In this document: positions 37,739-48,046 of the stretch, one piece after another
How the letters are laid out: each line of letters starts with the position of its first letter
How positions within the stretch are numbered: position 1 is the first letter of the stretch
Assembly (NCBI GenBank): GCA_037043015.1
Contig: CM073322.1
Coordinates: forward strand, 4,041,601-4,105,600
DNA length: 64,000 bases
Source: Bryum argenteum
Taxonomy: Eukaryota; Streptophyta; Bryopsida; Bryales; Bryaceae
Direction of reading: 5' to 3'
Position numbers and translations under genes: made by a program
The notes under the pieces: generated by a model
Database searches by the model: none
Told to the model about the DNA's origin: nothing
Seen by the model: the letters and a program-made list of their open reading frames with translations, nothing else

Positions 37739-38739
37739 CCGCCTCTGAAGGTTAAGCTTACTTCCAACAATTCATCAATGCTTTCAACAATTCATTGGAG
37801 CAGATCGAAATTTAGCTGATAATCCTTTTTCTGTCCCAATTTTTTGATTCAATACGGTCTGGGTCATACGTATCCACTAACTTGAGTGCAATTAATCACT
37901 ATCCTTTTTTATGAGATCCAGTTTAAGGGCAAGCATATCTAGTTGAAGCAGATTTATGTTAGTATACTCGAACCGTTGAGGCCGAGAATTTGTGAAACTC
38001 ATCACACGATAGGCAACTGTAACATATGAAGTGCAGGGTACCTATAATCATGTTAGGAAGTTGAGTTCTACCTTTGCCATTTGCACATTAGTTTAGCATG
38101 AAAAGAGCTCTTTGTACTTCAGAAAATTTTGACTGCAAGATACTTTGCTTTTTGTGACAAGGAGCAGAAGGCAATAGAGCGTGAGTGAGCTAAAACTGCA
38201 AAGCGGAGTCAAGTTCTTGTAAATCAGAATACTATTACTAATGTAGGAAAATTGGTGATAAATTTGCACAAATTACTAAGTGTACAGGATAGTACTTTTA
38301 GTGTGCTAGAATTGGCTGCAAAAGAAAATTCTTCTTTCATTGATATGTACAAGAAAATTCCATATTGATTAAGTCAACATTTTAACTTTGCCCAGAGATG
38401 CTTAATTGGACTTAGGTCAGGAGATTGTACAAGCCATTTAAGAACTACGAACTTTTCTGATTTCAACCATTGGCTCACAATTTGTTGTATTTTTGAGACC
38501 ATTGTCATGCCAAAGAAGTAATTTTGAAGGATCAAGACTACATGCCGCTTAGCAAATGAATGTAGTTCAATCTGCCTCAGGGGTCTTTATCCATGAAAGT
38601 CATGTGCTGGATTAATAGCAGATGTACAAAATGCATCTTACATGAACAACTTTCAGCATATAGGAGCTAACTTCGGCTCTTATGGTTATAGTCAAACTAT
38701 TGGAAGATAGCCAATCTCCCTTCTGCTACTATTGGAAGA
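37739..38739. other. 3' flank of the kinesin gene
   Basis: Probably contains the KAC 3' UTR in its first few hundred bases. No further gene was recognised. A short direct repeat around CAACAATTCAT lies just after the stop. Confidence 0.5.
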
Positions 38740-38955
38740 TGGGCAATGGTTCGTGGCAGCTACCAAGGAGGCACCCTGGAATCCGTGGGGACCTCCCAAG
38801 GCCGTCTTTGATAATTTTGAATTCAAATTTGAGGTCTGTGACCCCAAGTTACTCTTGGAAGCCTACTCCTTGGCATTTAATGTCTATACATCAAAACATT
38901 AGGGGCTCATTACCCCTCCTCCATCCTCCTTGGTAGCTGCTACGAACGCTTACCC
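38740..38955. mobile_element. Mutator-like MITE with a 9-base flanking repeat
   Basis: Left end GGGCAATGGTTCGTGGCAGC and right end, read in reverse complement, GGGTAAGCGTTCGTAGCAGC continue together through TACCAAGGAGG, so the terminal repeats are about 31 bases. The flanks TTGGAAGAT (38731-38739) and TTGGAGGAT (38956-38964) look like a 9-base target duplication with one change, typical of Mutator elements. A further copy of the flanking block (TTGGAAGATAGCCAATCTCC) lies just upstream at about 38,699, so a local duplication is an alternative reading. Confidence 0.65.
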
Positions 38956-39499
38956 TTGGAGGATAGCAAATCTCCCTTCTGCTGCATAGTGACTTTCACT
39001 GTGTTTTACATTGATTGATTAAGCTATGGCCTTTCTTGCCACATGGACCCCCTTGAGGAGGTGCCGCATGGCACATTCTAAATAAAAGTAAAATTATGGT
39101 AAATTTAAGGAAAATTTCAAAAAAACTCAAAGAAGAGTGTATTCTTGATAGGAAAAAGAGAAAAAAACATGAAAATGTGAGAAAGAAAGGGTAAAGCTCT
39201 AAACAAGAATCCATGGTCATCGTCAGGATCGTGCAAAACAAGTGGAATGTAGTCTCTAATCTCTGGGATCTCCTTTGCATGTTCCGACCGGACCTCCTCA
39301 CCATGCTCCAATGGGACCTCCTTGGCATGCATCGGTGCTCGTTGCACCTCCTAACTATCGTCAACCATAATGATACCGCCTAGCACGTCTTTATTAGTAG
39401 GAATGTTGTAGTCGTAGGCAGCTTCCTCGTGGGCTTTATTCAACTTTACAGCGAGTACGAGCCTTCGTATCTCTTGAAGCCGCGAGCCTAGGTTAGTAT

Positions 39500-40508
39500 T
39501 CACAAATTTTTTTGGCAAATGTCATTCATTTCAGGGGTGTGTGGAACATGATACCATTTCCAAAGAATATGACTCTTATTGAAGTCCATACGATCATTTC
39601 GAATCGGTGCTACCCATGCTCCAGAAGGAAGATATATCTCGGTGCAAAGCATTTGGAGTAGCAGTCCATTAAAGATAGATCCAAGTACCTTCTTCCCCTT
39701 GTAGCAATTCCACAGTACAACCTTCTCAATGATGTTGAGATTTGTGAGATATAGTTGGTTCTTGGCATGGGGTGTGTCATACTTAACATACTCACTGATA
39801 CCCTCCTGCATCATATCGTTATCGAAGGACAAACTGAAATGATCGTCTCCGTCGCCTTTGACACAATAGCCTATCATTCCAATGAATGTGTGAAGACCAG
39901 TTCCTCGGGAGGAGCTTAGATGTTACATGATGCCCAGGTCGGGCTAATAATGAGTCATCCGAATCCAAATACTTCTTAATGAGCTTATTCACAATTTCAG
40001 CTCTGCTGGATATGATTCTGATAACCATTTGGAAGTGCAATCTCATAAGAGCGCCTAATTTTTCAACAACATACTTACTAGAAATGCACTCTTTATCTAT
40101 CAATTCCTCAACATTTGCTAATAAAAGCAAATGAATGTCAGCTGACCCTACAGTTATCGTGACATTAAAATCTAAGGGTGTTGTTGGAGCTTTGTTTCTA
40201 GGTGCACGGGTCTTCTTCACTGCTACAGTCTCAGGAGCTGCTGTTGCACAAACCTTTTTTGCAGCTGATGCAGCAAGAGGAGCAGTTTCAGCAATCTCTG
40301 AAGCAGGTTCAACAGTCTTTGGAGGAGAACCTAGACGCTTCCTAGCAACTACAAGAATTTTGGCATTGACACATACAGCTCTATGCTCTGGAGTGCATGA
40401 AAATGCAGCTTCAACTGTGTGTGAAGATGCTCGAAGATGGACAACTAAGGTTGAAAGTTGAGACAGCCTCCGGGCTTTAGCCTTCATCGCTTTGGATGTA
40501 AAAACCAT
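39500..40508 (-). pseudogene. Relic with Rep/HUH-endonuclease-like motifs
   Basis: Minus-strand coding-like sequence starts at an ATG (40508) with a basic, alanine-rich N-terminus. Three motifs follow in the order seen in HUH replication-initiator (Rep) nucleases: FNVTIT (like motif I), RLHFQ (like the HxH metal site, with the first His not seen), and GYCVK (the YxxK nucleophile pattern). The downstream part, with LLLQMLCTEIYLPSGAWVAP, resembles C-terminal parts of Rep-like proteins carried in some plant and algal genomes. The copy looks broken, with about one break, and I treat it as a fossil of a Rep-bearing element (Replitron-like or CRESS-Rep-derived). The family call comes from pattern memory only. 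Confidence 0.45.
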
Positions 40509-41500
40509 TTTGCCTCAAAAACACAAAACATACAAATTCAGATGAAATATAATGTCATCTCTATATCAAAATCAGATATAATGTCATTTCTACATGATAC
40601 GCAATAAAAAGCTAGCACTGCATCTGAAAGTGCATCCTGTCTTCTTTTCATAAATGTCTACTTCTCTTTTTCCACTTCTGACATCAGTTATTGCCTATAT
40701 TTTGGTACCTGAAATTACATTCTCATCATACTCCCGAGAATCTGCAAAGAATATCACGGCAACCATCTGTGAGAAAAAAGATAAAAGTGAACATATACAA
40801 AAGTACCTTGGCAATTTAAGCGCGATGTCATAAGGCCTTGTTGTGTGAGTAGTCTGCTCTTTACCTTCACTTCTGGAATAATGACGACTAATCCACCTAT
40901 AAGCAAAAATTCATTTTCAATGGTATTGCTAATGCTTGGATAGAATATAGTATAGTAGCAGTTCCTGAACAACAAGCTCCATGGATGTGAAGAAGACGAC
41001 CAGATCATCTCAGTGCTCGAAGTTGTATATATTATGTTGTTGTGTACAGATTGAAATTGAGATAACAAGAGTCTTAAAAATGAAAAGGATTTTTTGATGA
41101 AAAACCCTAAAACGGGAGGTTTACATTCTCCGATCTAAAGCCACAAGAATGACAATTTTTTTATCAATTTGTACAGATATATGAGCGGGAGGAGGGGGGC
41201 CAGGGATCTTCCAGAGTGAGCGCGCGGCCGAGCGGAGGCGGAGCGGCGCTTACCTCTGCTGCAGCCAAGCTCTAACGGTGTGAGATGCGTTCAAGATTCA
41301 TGTACCTGGTGGCGCTGTGTCAAACAGTAAATCTCACTGACCCCATGCGATGAAGATTTACTAAGGACAAGACAAGCTGCAACGGACAAAACAAGCTGCA
41401 ATCGACAAGATATGCAGCTCCCTGCAGGGCCCAACCTCTGCAGATCTTTGCTAGATCACCGTCAGACCCCTCCAACTAGACCCCTCTTATACCCTTCTCC
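40509..41500. other. 5' side of the Rep-like relic and a GC-rich patch
   Basis: Sequence to about 41.15 kb is AT-rich with no gene. At 41,180-41,540 GC rises sharply, and the minus strand shows a donor-like CAGCAGAGGTAAGCG (about 41,250-41,264) and, further on, a TATA-like run (about 41,175). This could be the first exon or promoter of a minus-strand transcript running into the relic. I cannot support a gene model. Confidence 0.35.
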
Positions 41501-41997
41501 ATATTTTCTGACGTCCTTTGTAGCCCGCATCGGAGAGGTGTTAATGAAATTTTGGAGGATAGTCACATTACCGGAAGGCAGCAAGTCAATTACGTTTGAT
41601 GCATGTATGTATTAATACTATTGCGGTGAAGTTACCGAATGACCACGATTGTATATGATTATGATCATGATTGTGTATTTTTCTTACAATAGCTATGTGT
41701 ACTAAAACTTCATATAGTAAGTGTATAGAACTCAACTTGATATATTATTATTATGTTGAACTGAGTTCAGCAAGTTAATGATATGAATCCAAAGAAGAAA
41801 TATAATAGTTGCGGATATATTTTAAATCATGTGCCCACTTTTATTTTACATTATTAGTGATATTTACTGTAGTAAGTAACTAAATTTACTATTTCTACAT
41901 CCGTATGAATCCAATCACTTAATCCTAACATCTTCTTCAATCCCAAACACATCAAAGTTCTACATATTCAGGTTCATCGCGTCAATTTTATAACATT

Positions 41998-42065
<68 letters not shown>

Positions 42066-43740
42066 CAACTGAAAGCAAATTATCAAAAATCTTACTTATA
42101 ATAAAACAAAATAATATTATTTCATTACCAATTTACCATATGATATTTACTCACAATCAAAAACAACATTATCGATTATAAAAAAGAAATAATTTAAATA
42201 ATATATATTACTATACTATTATGCTTAAAAACATTAAAAGATAACCTTGGAACTTTTGCCAATTGTCATTAGAACAATTTTAAGGAACCATTTTGAGTAA
42301 AATCTAAATTCTAGTAATAATTGTCAGAAAGTTATCACTTATAAGCAAATATCAAGCATTTATTGAGCAATAATACCAAACCTTTTAAAAACACTTTCTT
42401 TTATTCATACACTTTTGTATGTACTTTTATCAAATATCTTACATTTGTTAATATTTATTGTAATTCCAAAAAACACCGTGGTTAAAAATAATAGAAGTTA
42501 CTTAGTAGAGCAAATCTACAAAACCTCAATTTGATAAAATGAAGTTTTTACAATAGAATATGAAGAATTTATTATTTTAATAATTTTCTTCCTTGTAAAG
42601 GAAGGAGTCTTAATCTTATGGAGAACATTATGGTGGCTTTCAAGTTTTGGAATTTAAACATATGTAAGAGCTCCAGTTAGAGCACAAGAACGGAGTACTC
42701 AAAATTGTAATATTGATTCTAGCCTGAAAACATGAAGAAGTGCAAGACAAGCTATATTGGTAACAACAAATGGTATTAGCAGCAAATTGATTTAAGGACA
42801 TGGAAGAGGATCATTCATATGAAGAGCTTTACAAACTCAAATTCCTACAACTAAAGTACAAGTAGGCAATATATCTCAAAAAGTAAAAATAGGAGTATAT
42901 CTAAGACCAAAGGAAGAGTGCGGAGAGCTTGAATATTAAAACAATTCATCCGCGATAATAAAGAACCAATGGTAGTAGAGAAAACAATGAAAGCCATGTA
43001 CTTGCATTTCCAAGAAAGATTTAAAGTTGATAATGTGAGGAGGATAGATGCAATGTATAAAGTTTGCACATAAAATGTGCGGCGTGCAATTAATGAGAGG
43101 CAAATGAATGTGATGCATGTACAGCTACAAGAAGATGATAAGAACCTTTTGTCCCCTATTACACTTCAGTCAATGAGATTTCTTGAAAAAACAGTCAAAA
43201 TTGATAGGAATATAGTAAAGGCGCAGGTTTCTTTTCTGAAGGGAGGATATAGTGGACCAAACTATACTTTTTTGGAATCCAAACCAATATTGATATCTGG
43301 TTGAACTTTATTACATGATGAAGTAGATAAAATATTTTAAATTTCATGTACCAAAAAATTTTCGAACAAATATACCTCACGAAAACTTTATCAGGAAAAA
43401 TGATTTCAATCATGGAACCTCTAACTATAAATTTTTAAAGCTTCATCATATAATCATCATTCTATGTAGATGATTTATAAAAATTAAATGTCATCTATAT
43501 ATAATTGCTTGCAATGGCAAAACATGCTCATGCTTAGAATTCCCAAAACAAAAATTGCCTTAAAAAAATCCTTGCCATAAATTCATACTCTAATGGATGG
43601 ATCAGAAAAAATTCCACACAAAATTGATTTAACATGGGATAAAGACAAGTAATTTTTGTCCGTAGCAAAGTTTGAACAAAGAAGTTATGACTCTTCTAAA
43701 TCTTATCATTTCATCAAAAAAGTAGTTTTTCAACATTTCG
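41501..43740. other. AT-rich gene desert with a long poly-A run
   Basis: A run of about 37 A residues at 42,002-42,038 is followed by CAAAA-type repeats to about 42,070. It may be the decayed tail of a retroposed sequence, but no body could be recognised beside it. Short frames in the rest have no family features. Confidence 0.5.
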
Positions 43741-44069
43741 AGCACTCAAGAGTTAAAGACCTATACTTGTTATATTTTATTTTATGAATCATATTCTAAT
43801 TTAAATCTGGTTTAGCGATAGAAATCTTTGCTTGGAGCCCCTTCACACTATGGCCGAAGGTAGAGAGATCATCGGTTTCAACCAATGAAATTGCACAAAA
43901 CCATAGTTCTGGCCTCTTGAGCCTTCACACTATAAGCCAAAGTCCAAAGGCCGTCGCAAGCAACATCGCTTATGTGGCAACACTTTTTGACTAAAGTGAC
44001 GGCCTCTCGGCATTTGTTTGGGTTCTGCAAAATGCAGGACCCAAACAAATGTCGAGAGGCCGTCACATT
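43741..44069. mobile_element. Foldback element 1 with 34-base hairpin
   Basis: The 3' part is a hairpin with 34-base arms (43996-44029 and 44033-44066), beginning GTGACGGCCTCTCGGCATTT, with a 3-base loop and two mismatches. Upstream is the family signature CCTTCACACTATGGCC at about 43,840, repeated as CCTTCACACTATAAGCC at about 43,922. The first part (43741-43833) matches 45938-46031 in direct orientation. Superfamily not assigned. Confidence 0.65.
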
Positions 44070-44517
44070 TTATTTATTAAAAATTTCGTTAAGTGACAAA
44101 AACTGCAGTCCTTGTGTTGTGCTCAAATCCATTTCTTTAATTGAATGAATCAGCTTCAAGGGCCACTAGGACTTTTTAAACCATTTTGCTACAGTGCACA
44201 CCACCTCACTAGCTCACTCCTCTTCAAGGCCATGCAGTAAACACATCTACCAAGACGGAACCCAAAAGCATCCCCGACATGGGGTGAGATTGATCACTTT
44301 TTGTTTTTATTTTTTGAGCTTAGGATCACTTAATGTGTCCTCAATTGAGAGAAATTGACATAAAGATTATTTATTCTTTTGATATACTTTTGAAATATTA
44401 CATTAAGTTTCTTGTACGTATCCTTGGTACAGATTTTTTTTTTAAAAATTGCCTGGAGAATAAACAACTTTTTAAAGTTCTTTGAATGCACGGGGAAGGG
44501 GAGAATAGAAGGTTACT
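44070..44517. other. Intergenic spacer between foldback copies
   Basis: AT-rich, no gene recognised. Confidence 0.5.
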
Positions 44518-44740
44518 AAAAATTGCAAGTTTTTGCATTCCCAAAATACTAACAATGACATACTTCATGACCATGGAAATTAAAAGTAATACAAGAATGC
44601 GTTCCCTTCTAGAAGGTCAGTGAAAAATTCAAAAATTGGATGAATTGATAAAGAGATAAATAGATTGAAGCCAAACAAATGGTATGGGTTTGGACTTTAG
44701 ACTTTGTGCTCCTAAACAAATGGTATGGGTTTGGACTTCA
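44518..44740 (+). repeat. Direct repeat, left copy (partner 45482-45690)
   Basis: About 200 bases match 45482-45690 in the same orientation, from AAATTGCAAGTTTTTGCA through GACATACTTCATGACCATG to ACAAATGGTATGGGTTTGGA. The last 25 bases occur twice in this copy (about 44,675 and 44,715). Confidence 0.75.
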
Positions 44741-44970
44741 CACTATGGCCGAAGGTCGAGAGGCCGTTGATTTCAGCCAATGAAATTGCAGGAAACCTTA
44801 GTTTCGGCCTCTCGAGCCTTCACACTAGAAGCCAAAGTCCACCAGCCGTCACTCTCCAAATGGCCTACGTGGCAGCACTTTTTGACCAAGCCGACGGCCT
44901 CTCGACGTTTCTTTGGGTCTTGCATTTTGCAAGACCCAAACCATGGTCAAGAGTCCGTCGGATTTTATTA
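44734..44970. mobile_element. Foldback element 2 with 34-base hairpin
   Basis: This copy follows foldback element 1 closely: CTTCACACTATGGCCGAAGG, then a near-identical middle, then a hairpin with arms 44891-44924 and 44928-44961. The hairpin stem begins CCGACGGCCTCTCGACG and the arms have collected more mismatches on the right side. Non-coding. Confidence 0.65.
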
Positions 44971-45481
44971 ATAAAAAATTCAAAAACTGACAAGATCTTG
45001 ACCGTTAGATCAAAAAGATGCCTTCAATAATGGCAGGGGATGAGCGTCCGTACAAAAGTGATTTCTGTAATTTTGTCCAGATTCCGTGGGTACGACATCA
45101 TATGCTTTGCCTCGATCAGCCGGTTCATTAGCTGCTGGTCAGACTCTCAAAACCATACGAGTAAGTTCATACAGACAGCATCATGATTGTTAAGACAATT
45201 GATTTCCAACGGTAATGTTAGTTTTACCGGACGAAATTGGAGTGAAAATGAAACTACTACACTAAATTTGATAATTAGTGTTAGATACACTAATTTACAT
45301 AAACATGTTATAAGTTTTTACTGTTGTTCAATTATTTTACCTACTATATTGGCCAAGATGGGGGTCCTTATATAGTATCAGAATCAATGCTCTTGGTAAA
45401 TTATTTTAAACAAAAGCAAAAACTTATAGCATTTTCAAATCTTATAATAAAAAACTACCATCATCATCATTTGGACATTTT

Positions 45482-45690
45482 GTTGAAAAATTGCAAGTTT
45501 TTGCAATGCCAAAATGCCCACAATGACATACTTCATGACCATGAAAATTGAAAGTAACACAAGAATGCGTTCCCTACTAGAATCCATGATAAGAGAAGGT
45601 AAGTGGAAAATTTCAGAAATTGGATGAATTGATAAAGAGTTAAGTAGAATGAAGCCAAACAAATGGTATGGGTTTGGACTTTGGGCTTGG
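45482..45690 (+). repeat. Direct repeat, right copy (partner 44518-44740)
   Basis: Second copy of the block described at 44518-44740, diverged by scattered substitutions. It again leads directly into a CTTCACACTA-type foldback element, so the block and foldback seem to have been duplicated together. Confidence 0.75.
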
Positions 45691-45699
45691 CCTTTGGAG

Positions 45700-45916
45700 G
45701 CTTCACACTACGGCCGTCCAAGTTGAGAGGCCGTGAGAGTTCATGGCCAAAGCTTTGGACTTTGGGCTTGGCCTTTGGAGGCTTCACACTATGCCCGGCC
45801 AAAGGCTCCAATTGCAATATGTTATTGGTTATTTTCAGTACATTCCTTTGGACTCTCAACAAAGTTTGGACTCTCAATTCCACGGCCTCTCGACTTGGAC
45901 GGCCATAGTGTGAAGC
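45700..45916. mobile_element. Foldback element 3 with 35-base terminal inverted repeats
   Basis: Arms at 45701-45735 (starting CTTCACACTACGGCCGTCCA) and 45881-45915 pair almost perfectly. The interior holds a tandem partial duplication of GGACTTTGGGCTTGGCCTTT. It is the cleanest terminal structure of this family in the window, yet a target duplication is not obvious. Confidence 0.7.
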
Positions 45917-46064
45917 GCCCCTTAGTTAAAAACGTGTCAAGAATTAAAGGCCTAAACTTGTTGTATTTTAAATATATTTTTAGAATTAAATTCCAATTTA
46001 AATCTAGTTTAGCAATAGGAATCTTGGCTTGATTGAATACGTGGAAAGTCAAGATATTATTTAA

Positions 46065-46911
46065 CCCCTTAAGCTGAGTGACACCCAAATTGGGTCGAAC
46101 CAAATTTTGTCAGCATCTGACTTACTGTTTTTAGAGTGCTTAAAGTTAGGACCTCTTTCAAGTCATAGAGCTTTTGCATAGTTTGTTGAAAAGTCATCCC
46201 ACGCTCCAAAATTTCTCATTGTTAAGGAGGTATTCACAGTTAATGTTTAGAAACACTATGAGAAATCTACCGAGAATTGCCCAAACAGTGATATACGCTC
46301 ATTTATTCTTAAAATCTACTCAAGAATAATATTGAAACGCAGAAACTTCAAATTTACCAAAGATTGAGATTTTTTATTTTATTTTTTCAAGTTTTGTGTT
46401 TTTTCATGCGTAGAAAAGGTTGTAAAGCATAATTTCACTGTTTAGATTTTCAATCCAATAATTTTTTACATGTCTTTGTAATTGTTGAAGTTGGACCTTT
46501 GTATTTGAATTTTAGCGTACCTCCATGTGAAAAATCAAGCATTTCTTCAAGTTTTATATGTCCTATGAGGGTAAAAATTACATAAATATATTCTTTATTA
46601 TCCAGAAACAAGAATTTGGAGAGCCTCATGTCGAATTTTCTTTCGAAAATGATTCTTTTGGCCTCCAAAACTTTACTTTGCGATTCTACAACATGGAAAG
46701 AAACTTTTTTTTGAATTTTGAATGTTAGGATCTCACAAATGGTGAGGAATTTGAACCTAAGATTTTGTGTACATGTTCATTTACTAGTTAGGTATAAGAT
46801 CCTACAATTTTATACTTCAAAGCTTGTTGAAATTCAAAAATTTGCATCTTGCATCAAAAGTGGGCGGTTTTGAGGGTTTTTGGCTCTTTTGAGGTTGCTC
46901 ACCTTCAGCAA
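46065..46911. mobile_element. Long TTAA-flanked element, copy F (diverged)
   Basis: It begins TTAA-CCCCTTAAGCTGAGTG at 46061 and probably ends before TTAA at 46912-46915. Read in reverse, its right half follows copy A: a C-rich end, the AAAAACCxxxAAAACTGCC-like stretch, TTTGAA with TAAGATC TTGTACCTAACTT-like wording, and a GTGAGATC block. Terminal repeats are weak, so this is an old or distant member of the copy A/B family. No transposase frame is present. Confidence 0.5.
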
Positions 46912-46915
46912 TTAA

Positions 46916-48046
46916 GACAAGGCTTCTAGTCTTTGACTCTTTAGTTTTTTTATTAAAGACACTCTTGCAAGGTTGTTACCACATATATACCAATAATTAA
47001 TTTCTAGTGAATATTCTTTGTTCAGTAATGTTTTTGAGATAAATATAAACACCTATAGATTGGAGACTCATAGTCAAAGATTTATTGATTCTAAGAGGTT
47101 TTTTGGTAGTGATTTCATAATGAACTCAAACTGAATGGATCTTTTATTTAAGTACTACCATCGGTTATGAGTTTGCAGTCTATGAGGTCTTATGATTAAA
47201 TTTTGACTAAGATGACCTACAAAAAATTTATTGCAAGGTTAATGAGCGGAGACCAATGTAGCTCAATTATTTCATCTATGAAATTTATAAATAAGTTGTG
47301 TTTTTAAGCTATAATGAGCATAGGGCATTTTGGGAATGAAAGTCATGAGACCATATAGATTGCAAGCTCGTAATATATTCTAAAGTTCTAAAATCTTAAC
47401 TCATGTGATGTGTTCATAAATCTTGGATTCTGTCAAACATTCTACAAGAAATAGAAATAACCAAGAATGATTTGGAACCCAATGTCAACAGTGAATGGAG
47501 AAGATACATCTGCACAAGAACTATCTGCTTCTTTGATTTGGTTCATTTAGTACGGAATCATTAGTGCAAAATCAATACAATAAAACACTCCCAACTACAA
47601 AGATGTTGAACTCCTTACTACACACATGAGTATAAACATTCATGATACAATAATCTTGATATGAAAAACAGATTTGTAGTGATGAAACTTTTGACACTCT
47701 GGAAGTGAATAACTCATTTCCATCACCATGAACGAATGTAACTGCAAAGTAGTTACTTATCAAATATCTCAAAATAATCATGGTAAATTCCAAAAGCGGA
47801 AAACAGAAATTACTGTCTCCAAGAATTGAGTATAATCTGAATTAATGAGTTTAACAAACTCCAGTGCTAAGTAAAAGCTACATCCGTCGCATCCAAGGGC
47901 TCCAGTGTTGATGCCAAGTCCCTGCTCCACTTCGGCAGAAGTCAGCAGGCAAATCGTTGAAAATGACGATATTCTGACACGAATTTATCTTGAGAAAGGA
48001 TTCACTGCAGGTGCAATCCTTGTACGTGAATTTAACTCAGTCTGAT
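46916..48046. other. AT-rich intergenic DNA and probable 3' UTR of the GH31 gene
   Basis: The last 200 bases before 48047 are GC-richer and are probably 3' UTR of the minus-strand GH31 gene. Otherwise no gene was recognised. Confidence 0.5.

Noticed and set aside
42001-42070. Poly-A tail of a retrocopy
   Set aside because: No coding or SINE/LINE body could be recognised next to the A run, so it is left as low-complexity sequence.
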